Notes under the pieces: model-generated
Seen by the model: only the letters and a program-made list of their open reading frames with translations
What the model was told of the DNA's origin: nothing
Databases searched by the model: none
In this document: piece by piece, positions 14,696-21,206 of the stretch
Layout: each line of letters opens with the position of its first letter
How positions within the stretch are numbered: position 1 is the stretch's first letter
Assembly: GCA_023412655.1 (NCBI GenBank)
Contig: JAEYNH010000216.1
Location: 1 to 25,206 of the forward strand
From: Pseudomonadota bacterium
Lineage (GTDB): Bacteria; Pseudomonadota; Alphaproteobacteria; Caulobacterales; Caulobacteraceae
Reading direction: 5' to 3'
DNA: 25,206 nt
Program-made: the position numbers and the translations under genes

Positions 14696-15316
14696 ATGGC
14701 CACCCGACCCCTCTTCGTGACGCCGATCTACGAAGCCAGCCTTACAACAGACCGAAGCTTCGAAAATTTCAACCGCGAGATTTTCGACGCCTGCCGAATG
14801 CTCCAGGAAGAGGACGCCGCCGGGCGCGCCTGGTGCCGGGAGCATGGCTATGGCGGCTACACGTCCTACGCCTCCCTCGACGACCTGCCGCAGCGGGTGA
14901 GCGTCTTCGCCGACCTCAAGCTCAAGCTCGACCGGCACGCCGAGGCTTTTGCGCAGGCGCTGCACTTCGACCTCGGCCGCGGCCGGCTGAAGCTGGACAG
15001 CCTGTGGGTCAATGTCCTGAAGCCGGGGGCGGCGCACACCGGCCACATCCACCCCCACAGCGTCATCTCGGGCACCTACTATGTGGAGACGCCGCCCGGG
15101 GCGAGCGCGCTGAAGATCGAGGATCCCCGGCTGCCGCTGATGATGGCCGCCCCGCCGCGCCTGCTGGACGCGCCCGAGGACGCCCAGCCCTTCGTCTACC
15201 TGCAGCCGGACGCGGGCACGATCTACATGTGGGAAAGCTGGCTGCGCCACGAGGTCCCGGCCAATCGCGCCAGGACCCCGCGGGTCTCCGTGAGTTTCAA
15301 CTACGGCTGGCGCTGA
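14696..15316 (+). CDS. Putative 2OG-Fe(II) oxygenase, TIGR02466 family
   Basis: A 206-residue protein of the family annotated as putative 2-oxoglutarate/iron(II) oxygenase (TIGR02466). It begins with FVTPIYEASL, has GGYTSYASLDDLP near 53-64, then the core VNVLKPGAAHTGHIHPHSVI, SGTYYVETPPGASAL, and ends WLRHEVPANRARTPRVSVSFNYGW. Candidate iron ligands are among His117, His119 and His121 with distal His185, and Arg191 or Arg196 could bind 2-oxoglutarate. The exact triad is not certain from sequence alone. There is no signal peptide, so it is cytoplasmic. The substrate is unknown, though some relatives are linked to hydroxylation of peptides or phytanoyl-type substrates. It is divergent from the DUF6152 pair and convergent with the M28 peptidase. 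Confidence 0.85.
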   Translation: MATRPLFVTPIYEASLTTDRSFENFNREIFDACRMLQEEDAAGRAWCREHGYGGYTSYASLDDLPQRVSVFADLKLKLDRHAEAFAQALHFDLGRGRLKLDSLWVNVLKPGAAHTGHIHPHSVISGTYYVETPPGASALKIEDPRLPLMMAAPPRLLDAPEDAQPFVYLQPDAGTIYMWESWLRHEVPANRARTPRVSVSFNYGWR

Positions 15317-15351
15317 CGGCCGCGCCCAAGCCCGCGCCTAGGCCCGGCGGC

Positions 15352-15369
15352 CGGCGCCTTGCGGCGCCG
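15352..15369. terminator. GC-rich hairpin between two convergent genes
   Basis: CGGCGCC, loop TTGC, GGCGCCG: a 7-bp stem in the 66-nt gap between the 2OG-oxygenase and the M28 peptidase stops. The TTGC loop is the same as in the terminator at 13126-13151. No T-run follows, so it is only a candidate bidirectional terminator. Confidence 0.4.
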
Positions 15370-15382
15370 CGAGGCCTTCGGC

Positions 15383-16999
15383 TCAGCGGGCGAACTTGCC
15401 GCCGAAGAAGTCACCCTTGTTCCAGGCGGGGCGTTCGGCGCCGTCCGCCAATTCCCGGGCGATCTCGTAGTTGATCTTCGCGAACTTGGCGCCGGCCGCG
15501 TAGTCGATCGGCTGGGATAGGTCGTCGCAGACCTTGTGGTAGCACTCCTTCAGGAAGGCGGTGAACTTGGCCTCTCCGCCGTTCTGGAAGCCCGTCATCA
15601 GGAACGCCGACGGCACGCCCACCTCCACGAACCGGTAATGGTCCGAACGGGTGAACAGGCCCTCGTCGGGCAGCGGATCGCCCGACAGTGTCACGCCTAC
15701 CCGCTCCGCCGCCCGGCGCACCGCCGGACCGATGGTCGAGCGGTCGGCCCCGAAGGCCACGACGTCGGTGAAGTCGTAGGTCAGGATCGGCATGTCGAGG
15801 TTGAGGTTGCCGACCACCTTCAGCTTGCCGGGATTGCGGGCGAAGTACTCCGCCCCGACCAGGCCCTTCTCCTCGGCCGTGACCAGCAGGAACAGGACCG
15901 AACGCTTGGGCCGCTGCCCGCTCTCCACGAAGGCTCGGGCGACCTCCAGGGTGGTGGCCACGCCGCCGGCGTTGTCGAGGGCGCCGTTGTAGACCCGGTC
16001 CTCGCCGGGCTCGGCGTCCTCCCGGACGCCCTCGTGGTCGAGGTGGGCGGAAAGCACGATCGCCTCGTCCTTCAGCGCCGGATCGGAGCCTTCCAGCAGG
16101 GCGACCACATTGCGGCTCTCCACGTCCGTCACTTCGTTGCGGGCCTCGGCCGAGAGCCGCCCTGGCATGGCGAAGCGTGGCGTGACGCCATCGGCCGTGG
16201 CGGCCGCGGCATAGATCCGGTCCAGTGGAACCTTCGCGCCGGCGAACAGCTTCTCCGCGCCCTTCAGGCTCAAGGTGGCCAAGGCGGGGGTGTCCGGCGC
16301 GATCACGAACGGGGCGCCGTTCGGCGCCCGCCAAGTCATGTTCCAGCTGCGCCAATTTTTCGTGGCCTCTGCGAACGGACGCATCCGCTCGGTGGCCGGC
16401 GTGTAGACCGAGATCAGCCCCACGGCGCCGCGCTTTTCCGCCTCCTGCCGCTTGGTGCGGCCGCTGCGGTAATAGGCGCGCTCTTCAGACTGGAACGACC
16501 TCGGCGCGCCGTCCAGCACGACGACGATCTTCCCCTTCACGTCCAGCCCCTTGTAGTCGTCCCGGCCGCGCTCGGGGGCCACGACCCCATAGCCCACGAA
16601 CACCAGCGGGGCCGAAACGCTCACCTCGGCCTTCGTCGGGTTGCTGGTGACCACATAGTCGACGCCCGCTTCCAGGCTCGTCTCCGCTCCCTTCGGGTCG
16701 CGCAGCACCAGTCGGCCCTCGTCGGCGGGCCGGAACGAGATCATCGGCGTGGTCTGGAAGAACGACCCTGCGTCCCCCGCGGGCGTCAGCCCAAGCTGGG
16801 CGAACTGAGCGGCGGCGTACTGGGCGGCGATGTCATAGCCGCGGGTCCCCGCCTCGCGCCCTTCCAGCAGGTCGCTGGCCAGGAAGCCCATGTGGGCCCG
16901 GATGCGGTCGGCCGACGAGGCCCCCGGCGTCTGCGCCATGGCGACGGACGCGAACGAAAGGGCCGCCGCTGCGGCGGCCATGAACCTGATGGAACGCAT
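15383..16999 (-). CDS. M28-family zinc metallopeptidase with PA domain, exported
   Basis: 538 residues with a signal peptide (MRSIRFMAAAAAALSFASVAMAQ). A protease-associated (PA) domain is inserted at about residues 130-230 (PLVFVGYGVVAPE, DDYKGLDVKGKIVVVL). The peptidase domain carries the M28 zinc set: SAHLDHEG (His319, Asp321), NGALDNAGG (bridging Asp342), TAEEKGLVG (catalytic Glu376, ligand Glu377), NLDMP (Asp402) and RSDHYRF (His454). All five ligands are present, so an active two-zinc aminopeptidase in the periplasm or outside is expected. The start ATG at 16999 gives the signal peptide, and GGGAAAA precedes it. The frame stays open far upstream inside carA, but that part has no protein character. 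It lies 68 nt downstream of carA on the same strand. Confidence 0.93.
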   Translation of the reverse strand: MRSIRFMAAAAAALSFASVAMAQTPGASSADRIRAHMGFLASDLLEGREAGTRGYDIAAQYAAAQFAQLGLTPAGDAGSFFQTTPMISFRPADEGRLVLRDPKGAETSLEAGVDYVVTSNPTKAEVSVSAPLVFVGYGVVAPERGRDDYKGLDVKGKIVVVLDGAPRSFQSEERAYYRSGRTKRQEAEKRGAVGLISVYTPATERMRPFAEATKNWRSWNMTWRAPNGAPFVIAPDTPALATLSLKGAEKLFAGAKVPLDRIYAAAATADGVTPRFAMPGRLSAEARNEVTDVESRNVVALLEGSDPALKDEAIVLSAHLDHEGVREDAEPGEDRVYNGALDNAGGVATTLEVARAFVESGQRPKRSVLFLLVTAEEKGLVGAEYFARNPGKLKVVGNLNLDMPILTYDFTDVVAFGADRSTIGPAVRRAAERVGVTLSGDPLPDEGLFTRSDHYRFVEVGVPSAFLMTGFQNGGEAKFTAFLKECYHKVCDDLSQPIDYAAGAKFAKINYEIARELADGAERPAWNKGDFFGGKFAR

Positions 17000-17067
17000 G
17001 AGTTTTCCCAGACTTGCTGGGAGCGTTTTTAAGAGCGCACGGCGGCGAACGCCAGCGCGGCGGGGTC

Positions 17068-18240
17068 TTACGCCTTCGCCCGGTCCATGTTCTCGGCGAA
17101 GCGCTGGAACAGGTAGAGGCTGTCCGTCGGGCCCGGCGAGGCTTCCGGGTGGTGCTGCACCGAGAAGACCGGCCTGTCCTTCAGGGCGATGCCCGCATTG
17201 GTGCCGTCGAACAGGCTGACGTGGGTCTCCACCACCGGCGCCGGCAGGCTTTCGCGGTCCACCGTGAAGCCGTGGTTCATGGAGACGATCTCCACCTTGC
17301 CGGTGGTCAGGTCCTTCACCGGGTGGTTCGCCCCGTGGTGGCCCTGCTCCATCTTCACCGTCTTGGCGCCCAGCGCCAGGGCCAGCATCTGGTGGCCGAG
17401 GCAGATGCCGAACACCGGCTTGCCGCTGTCCACCAGCTTCTGGATCTCGGGCACCGCATATTCGCCCGTGGCGGCCGGATCGCCCGGCCCGTTGGACAGC
17501 AGCACGCCATCCGGATTGCGCTTGAGGATCTCCTCGGCGGGGGTGCTGGCCGGCACGACGGTCGCCCGGGCGCCCACCGAGGTCAGGGCCCGCAGGATGT
17601 TCCGCTTCACGCCGTAGTCGATGACCACGACCTCGTACTTCGGATTGTCCAGCGGCTTGGCGTAGCCCTCTTCCCAGCTCCACAGGCCTTCGTCGTAGAC
17701 GAACGGCTGCAGGGTGGTGGCCTCCTTGGCCAGGTCCAGGCCGACCAGGCCGTTCCATTCGCGGGCCTTGGCCACCAGGGCGTCCAGGTCGAACTTGCCC
17801 TCGGGATCGTGGGCGATCACCGCGTGCGGCATGCCGTGTTCCCGAATCTTTCGGGTCAGGGCGCGGGTATCGACGCCGGCCAGGCCCACGACGCCGCGAC
17901 GGCTCATCCAGGTCTCGAGGTCGCTGTCCGCCCGCCAGTTGGCCGGGCGGGTGGGAACGTCGCGGAAGATCGCGCCGCGGGCCGCCGTCTCGGCCGAGCC
18001 CGACATCTGTTCGATGTCCTGGATGTTCGTCCCCACATTGCCCACGTGCGGGAAGGTGAAGGCGACGATCTGGGCCATGTAGGAGGGATCGGTGAGGATC
18101 TCCTGGTAGCCGGTCATGGCGGTGTTGAAGCACACCTCCCCGACCGCCTCGCCCACGGCGCCGACGCCGATCCCCTGAAGGACGGTCCCGTCGGCCAGCA
18201 CCAGGACTCCGGTGACGCCAGGCAGCAGGTCACGGCTCAT
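17068..18240 (-). CDS. carA: Carbamoyl-phosphate synthase small (glutaminase) subunit
   Basis: 390 residues, the usual CarA length. The N-terminal CPSase small-chain domain shows GEVCFNTAMTGYQEILTDPS, then FTFPHVGNVGTN and GVVGLAGVDTRALTR. The C-terminal class I glutamine amidotransferase domain shows VVVIDYGVKRNILR, LLSNGPGDP, the nucleophile Cys280 in GICLGHQML, NHGFTVD, and His364/Glu366 in QHHPEASPGPTD. It releases ammonia from glutamine for carbamoyl phosphate, feeding arginine and pyrimidine synthesis, and needs CarB as partner. carB is not adjacent, since the next gene upstream is a divergent DUF1330. AAGGAG precedes the ATG by about 10 nt, and a strong promoter lies just upstream. Confidence 0.97.
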   Translation of the reverse strand: MSRDLLPGVTGVLVLADGTVLQGIGVGAVGEAVGEVCFNTAMTGYQEILTDPSYMAQIVAFTFPHVGNVGTNIQDIEQMSGSAETAARGAIFRDVPTRPANWRADSDLETWMSRRGVVGLAGVDTRALTRKIREHGMPHAVIAHDPEGKFDLDALVAKAREWNGLVGLDLAKEATTLQPFVYDEGLWSWEEGYAKPLDNPKYEVVVIDYGVKRNILRALTSVGARATVVPASTPAEEILKRNPDGVLLSNGPGDPAATGEYAVPEIQKLVDSGKPVFGICLGHQMLALALGAKTVKMEQGHHGANHPVKDLTTGKVEIVSMNHGFTVDRESLPAPVVETHVSLFDGTNAGIALKDRPVFSVQHHPEASPGPTDSLYLFQRFAENMDRAKA

Positions 18241-18272
18241 GGTGGGGGACTCCTTGTGGGCAAACGGCGGCG

Positions 18273-18301
18273 TAGGTAGTGACTCAGTCCCACGCGGTCA
18301 A
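18273..18301 (-). promoter_or_regulatory. Predicted sigma-70-type promoter of carA with GANTC in the spacer
   Basis: On the minus strand TTGACC (18301-18296) and TACCTA (18278-18273) are separated by 17 nt. Transcription would begin near 18266, giving a short leader of about 26 nt before the ATG. A GACTC/GAGTC site, a potential CcrM methylation target, sits at 18281-18285 between the two boxes. I saw no PyrR-type or attenuator hairpin in the leader. Confidence 0.7.
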
Positions 18302-18315
18302 TCAGGCGAGACCCT

Positions 18316-18747
18316 ATGGCGCACATCGATCCGGAACGCGAGGCCTGGGAAGCCTTCAAGAGTCTTCCACGCGACCAGCCGATCCAGATGCTCAACCTGA
18401 TCCGGCTGCGGACGGTCGCCGACTACCCCGAAGGCCACCCCAACCACGGGGAGGGCCTGAGCGGCCGCGACGCCTATCGCGCCTATGGCCGCACCACCGC
18501 CCACATCTTCAGGCGCCTGGGCGGGCGGCAGGTCTGGGTGGGCAAGCCCGAGGTGACGGTCACCGGCCCGGCGTCCGAGGCCTGGGACCTGGCGTTCATC
18601 GCCGAATACCCGAGCTCCGAGGCGTTCATCGCCATGGTCCGCGACCCCGAATACCGCGAACTGGTCCAGCACCGCACCGCCGCCGTCGCCGACAGCCGCC
18701 TGATCTGCCTCAGCCCCCTCCAGCCGGGGGAGGGCTTCGGCGAATAG
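18316..18747 (+). CDS. DUF1330-family protein
   Basis: 143 residues, cytoplasmic, with the dimeric alpha/beta (ferredoxin-like) pattern of DUF1330: QPIQMLNLIRLR near the start, then GRDAYRAYGRTTAHIFRRLGGRQVW, then WDLAFIAEYPSSEAFIAMV and DPEYRELVQHRTAAVADSRLI. The last block is the usual family ending. No enzyme activity is known for the family; the fold is shared with small monooxygenase-like and NIPSNAP-like proteins. The ATG has AGGCGAG a few bases upstream. It is divergent from carA, whose promoter lies in the 75-nt gap. Confidence 0.85.
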   Translation: MAHIDPEREAWEAFKSLPRDQPIQMLNLIRLRTVADYPEGHPNHGEGLSGRDAYRAYGRTTAHIFRRLGGRQVWVGKPEVTVTGPASEAWDLAFIAEYPSSEAFIAMVRDPEYRELVQHRTAAVADSRLICLSPLQPGEGFGE

Positions 18748-18818
18748 TCACGCCGGTCGGCCGGAAACGAGGGAAGCCTGACGTTTCACACAGGCGCGGC
18801 TGCAATCAGACTGCGGCC

Positions 18819-19064
18819 ATGCTGACCCTTCGTCCCAACTGCGAGTGCTGCGACCGCGACCTCGCGCCCGACAGCGCCGAGGCGCGCATCTGCACCTTCG
18901 AATGCACGTTCTGCGCCGACTGCGCGGACGTCCGCTTCGCCAGCGCCTGCCCGAACTGCGGCGGCGAACTGGTGCGCCGGCCCATTCGCCCTGCCGCCCT
19001 CCTGGCGCGCTTCCCGGCCTCGTCCGAGCGGGTCCTGAACCCGCATCCGGACTGCGCCGCCTGA
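18819..19064 (+). CDS. DUF1272-family small zinc-ribbon-like protein
   Basis: An 81-residue cytoplasmic protein that matches the DUF1272 pattern closely: MLTLRPNCECCDRDLAPDSA, then ARICTFECTFCADCAD, then ACPNCGGELVRRP. Nine cysteines at 8, 10, 11, 25, 29, 32, 35, 44 and 47 are placed as zinc-binding knuckles, followed by a basic tail. Its role is not known. The start ATG gives the canonical family N-terminus. The longer open frame upstream overlaps the DUF1330 gene and is not protein-like. Its TGA stop lies in the loop of a perfect 6-bp inverted repeat (19056-19070), 7 nt from the stop of the convergent PAS-HisKA-REC gene. Confidence 0.9.
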   Translation: MLTLRPNCECCDRDLAPDSAEARICTFECTFCADCADVRFASACPNCGGELVRRPIRPAALLARFPASSERVLNPHPDCAA

Positions 19065-19070
19065 GGCGGC
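19056..19070. repeat. Inverted repeat centred on a stop codon
   Basis: GCCGCC, TGA, GGCGGC: a perfect 6-bp dyad whose 3-nt centre is the DUF1272 stop codon. It lies in the short convergent junction with the kinase-like gene. It has no T-run. It could act as a weak two-way transcription barrier or mRNA end protector. Confidence 0.5.
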
Positions 19071-19071
19071 C

Positions 19072-20193
19072 TCACGCCCGGCGGGGCGCCAGGGCCTCGC
19101 CGATGGCCGCCAGCAGCGATTCCACCCTCAGCGGCTTTGCCACATGGCCGTCGGCTCCGGCCGCGGCGCTGGCCGCCCGGTCCTCGGGCGAGGCGTTGGC
19201 CGACAGCACCACCGCCGGGGTGCGTCCCAGGCCCGCCGCCTGCTCCTCGTCCCGTATGGCTCGGATCGCCTCCAGCCCGTCGGTGACGGGCATCCGCAGG
19301 TCCATCAGCAGCAGGTCGAACCCGCCGCCCCGCCAGGCCTGCACCGCTTCCTGCCCATTTTCCACGGTCACCACCTCTGCCCCCGACGCCTGCAGCATCA
19401 GCTCCAGCACCTTGCGGTTGGTCGGGTTGTCGTCCGCCGCCAGCACCTTCAGCGGCCGCCCCTCGTCCGGCAGATGGGCCGGCTGCTCGCCGTCCGGGGC
19501 GAAGTCCGCCTCGCCATAGTCCAGCAGGCCCGTCACCAGCCGGTCCAGCTGCCGGGCCGAGGCGCGGATCTCCGACACCAGGGCCTGCTGCTCGGCGTCC
19601 AGCCGGCTGGCGGCCAGGGCCTCCATCAGGCCTAGAACCCCGTTCAGGGGCGTGCGCAGTTCGTGGCTCATGTCGGCCAGGAACTCGGTCTTGGCCCGGT
19701 GCGCCGTCTCGGCGTGGGCGAGGGCGGCTTCGAGGGCCGCCGCCTGGCGTTTCATCTCGGTGATGTCCACCCGAAGGCCGATCACCCCGCCGTCAGAGGT
19801 GCGCCGCTCCTCGATCATCAGCCACCGGCCGTCTGCCACCTGCTGCTCGTGGCGCGCCCCGTCCGCGGCCTTGAGCCGGGCCATCCGCTCGTCCAGCCAG
19901 GCCTGTTCCCGTCCCACCGCGTCGGGATAGTCCCCGCGCCGGATGCCCTCGATCAGGGTGTCCTCCAGCCGCGCCCCGGGGCGGAACAGGTCGGCCGAGC
20001 GGTGGTAGATCTCCGCATAGCGGCGGTTCCACAGGATGTAGCGGCCCTCGGCGTCGAGGAAGACCACGCCCTCAGGCAGGACGTCGATGGCCGCCCGCAG
20101 GCGCGCCTCGGCCAGGCGCGCTTCCGCCTGCGCCTCCGCCACGGCCCCCGCCCCGAACAGCCTCGCCCACCACGCGCCCACGCCGCCGGCCAT
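19072..20193 (-). CDS. PAS-HisKA-receiver protein lacking the ATPase domain (hybrid kinase-like)
   Basis: 373 residues. A PAS domain spans about 30-145 (LRAAIDVLPEGVVFLDAEGRYILWN, then IGLRVDITEMKR). A HisKA/DHp segment follows at about 167-228 with the phospho-accepting His177 in FLADMSHELRTPLNGVLG. A receiver domain runs from about 248 to 368: Asp254/Asp255 in LAADDNPTNRKVLELML, phospho-acceptor Asp298 in LLMDLRMPVTDG, Ser331 and Lys353 (VAKPL). Between DHp and receiver are only about 20 residues, so the HATPase_c domain (N, G1 and G2 boxes) is missing. The protein probably cannot phosphorylate itself and may act as a phosphotransfer or scaffold element. I prefer the ATG at 20193 (GGAG 8 nt upstream) over a GTG at 20229. 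No membrane segment is seen. Confidence 0.88.
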   Translation of the reverse strand: MAGGVGAWWARLFGAGAVAEAQAEARLAEARLRAAIDVLPEGVVFLDAEGRYILWNRRYAEIYHRSADLFRPGARLEDTLIEGIRRGDYPDAVGREQAWLDERMARLKAADGARHEQQVADGRWLMIEERRTSDGGVIGLRVDITEMKRQAAALEAALAHAETAHRAKTEFLADMSHELRTPLNGVLGLMEALAASRLDAEQQALVSEIRASARQLDRLVTGLLDYGEADFAPDGEQPAHLPDEGRPLKVLAADDNPTNRKVLELMLQASGAEVVTVENGQEAVQAWRGGGFDLLLMDLRMPVTDGLEAIRAIRDEEQAAGLGRTPAVVLSANASPEDRAASAAAGADGHVAKPLRVESLLAAIGEALAPRRA

Positions 20194-20354
20194 ACCCGCA
20201 CTCCGAATCACGTCCGGCGCTAGGATCACCCCGGCGTCTGGCCGTCGCCTCCAAGCCCATTCGCGGCCGTGCGATCCGGCCCCGGCGCCAGGACTGCGAA
20301 CAGCCGGCGCCCGGCGATTGCGCAGGCCGGGGCGCGCCCATAAGAGACCGCGCC

Positions 20355-21050
20355 ATGCGCATCACCACGATCGGCCTCGATGCCGACGACACCCTTTGGC
20401 ACAACGAAGGCATCTTCCGCATGACCCAGGACCGGTTCCTGACGCTCATGTCGGACCATGCCGACACCGAGGCCCTGCAGAGCCGCCTGCGCGAGGTGGA
20501 GAAGCGCAACCTTCGCCTCTACGGCTATGGCGTGAAGGGCTTCACGCTCTCGATGATCGAGACGGCCATGGAGCTGACCGACAACAACGCCCCGGGCCGG
20601 CTGATCGCCGAGATCCTGGCCGCCGGCCGCGAGATGCTGGACCATCCGGTGGAGACCCTGCCGGGCGTCGACCAGGCCCTGGGCGAGCTGGTCGACGACT
20701 ACCGCCTCGTGCTGATCACCAAGGGCGACCTCCTGCACCAGGAGACCAAGCTCGCCGCCTCGGGCCTGGGCGAGCTGTTCGTCGCCGTCGAAATCGTGTC
20801 CGAGAAGGACGCCTCCACCTACGAGCGGGTCTTCGCCCGCCACGGCACGGGCGCGGCCCAGGCGGTGATGTGCGGTAACTCCATGCGCTCCGACATCCTG
20901 CCGGCGCTGGAGGCGGGAGCCTACGCCGCCTACGTCCCCTACCCGCTGATCTGGGAGCATGAGATGGCCGAGGCGCCGCAGAACCACCCGCGCTTCGCCG
21001 AACTCCCCAAGATCACCGACCTGCCCGCCTGGGTGCGTAGCCTCAGCTAG
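20355..21050 (+). CDS. HAD-superfamily hydrolase (phosphatase-like)
   Basis: 231 residues, cytoplasmic. Motif I is LDADDTLW with nucleophile Asp9 and acid/base Asp11. A helical cap with many basic residues follows (about 20-100). Motif II is LITKG (Thr122), motif III Lys151 in SEKD, and motif IV CGNSMRSDILPA with Asp180. This is the DxDxT class, so phosphate-ester hydrolysis is likely. The substrate is unknown. The C-terminal PYPLIWEHEMAEAPQNHPRF is similar to other YjjG-like or HAD type I proteins as far as I recall. The start has AAGAGA a short distance upstream. It precedes dnaG by 156 nt on the same strand, but dnaG likely has its own control region. Confidence 0.9.
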   Translation: MRITTIGLDADDTLWHNEGIFRMTQDRFLTLMSDHADTEALQSRLREVEKRNLRLYGYGVKGFTLSMIETAMELTDNNAPGRLIAEILAAGREMLDHPVETLPGVDQALGELVDDYRLVLITKGDLLHQETKLAASGLGELFVAVEIVSEKDASTYERVFARHGTGAAQAVMCGNSMRSDILPALEAGAYAAYVPYPLIWEHEMAEAPQNHPRFAELPKITDLPAWVRSLS

Positions 21051-21100
21051 TGGCAAGGCGAGCCGAAGCGACCGAATCGGACGCATCATCGCTCCAAAGC

Positions 21101-21109
21101 TTATCCACA
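21101..21109 (+). promoter_or_regulatory. Perfect-consensus DnaA box upstream of dnaG
   Basis: TTATCCACA, an exact match to the consensus DnaA-binding nonamer, lies 98 nt before the dnaG ATG in the 156-nt HAD-dnaG gap. GANTC sites (possible CcrM targets) are at 21074-21078 and 21143-21147. No clear -35/-10 pair is seen, so its relation to the start of transcription is unknown. A 9-mer alone could occur by chance. Confidence 0.55.
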
Positions 21110-21206
21110 GGCCGCCAACACGTCCGGGCCCGCGCTCCACACGAGTCTGCGGCTTGCGACGCGACGCCGGGTGTCGGAGGCCGATGGTTGATGTGATGGC
21201 TGCCGG

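Noticed and set aside
17000..18133. Extension of the M28 peptidase frame into carA
   Set aside because: Out of frame with carA, no protein character. The signal peptide marks the true start at 16999.
15536..18279. Two long plus-strand frames opposite the M28 peptidase and carA
   Set aside because: Antisense shadows rich in Arg, Gly, His and Val with no family signature.
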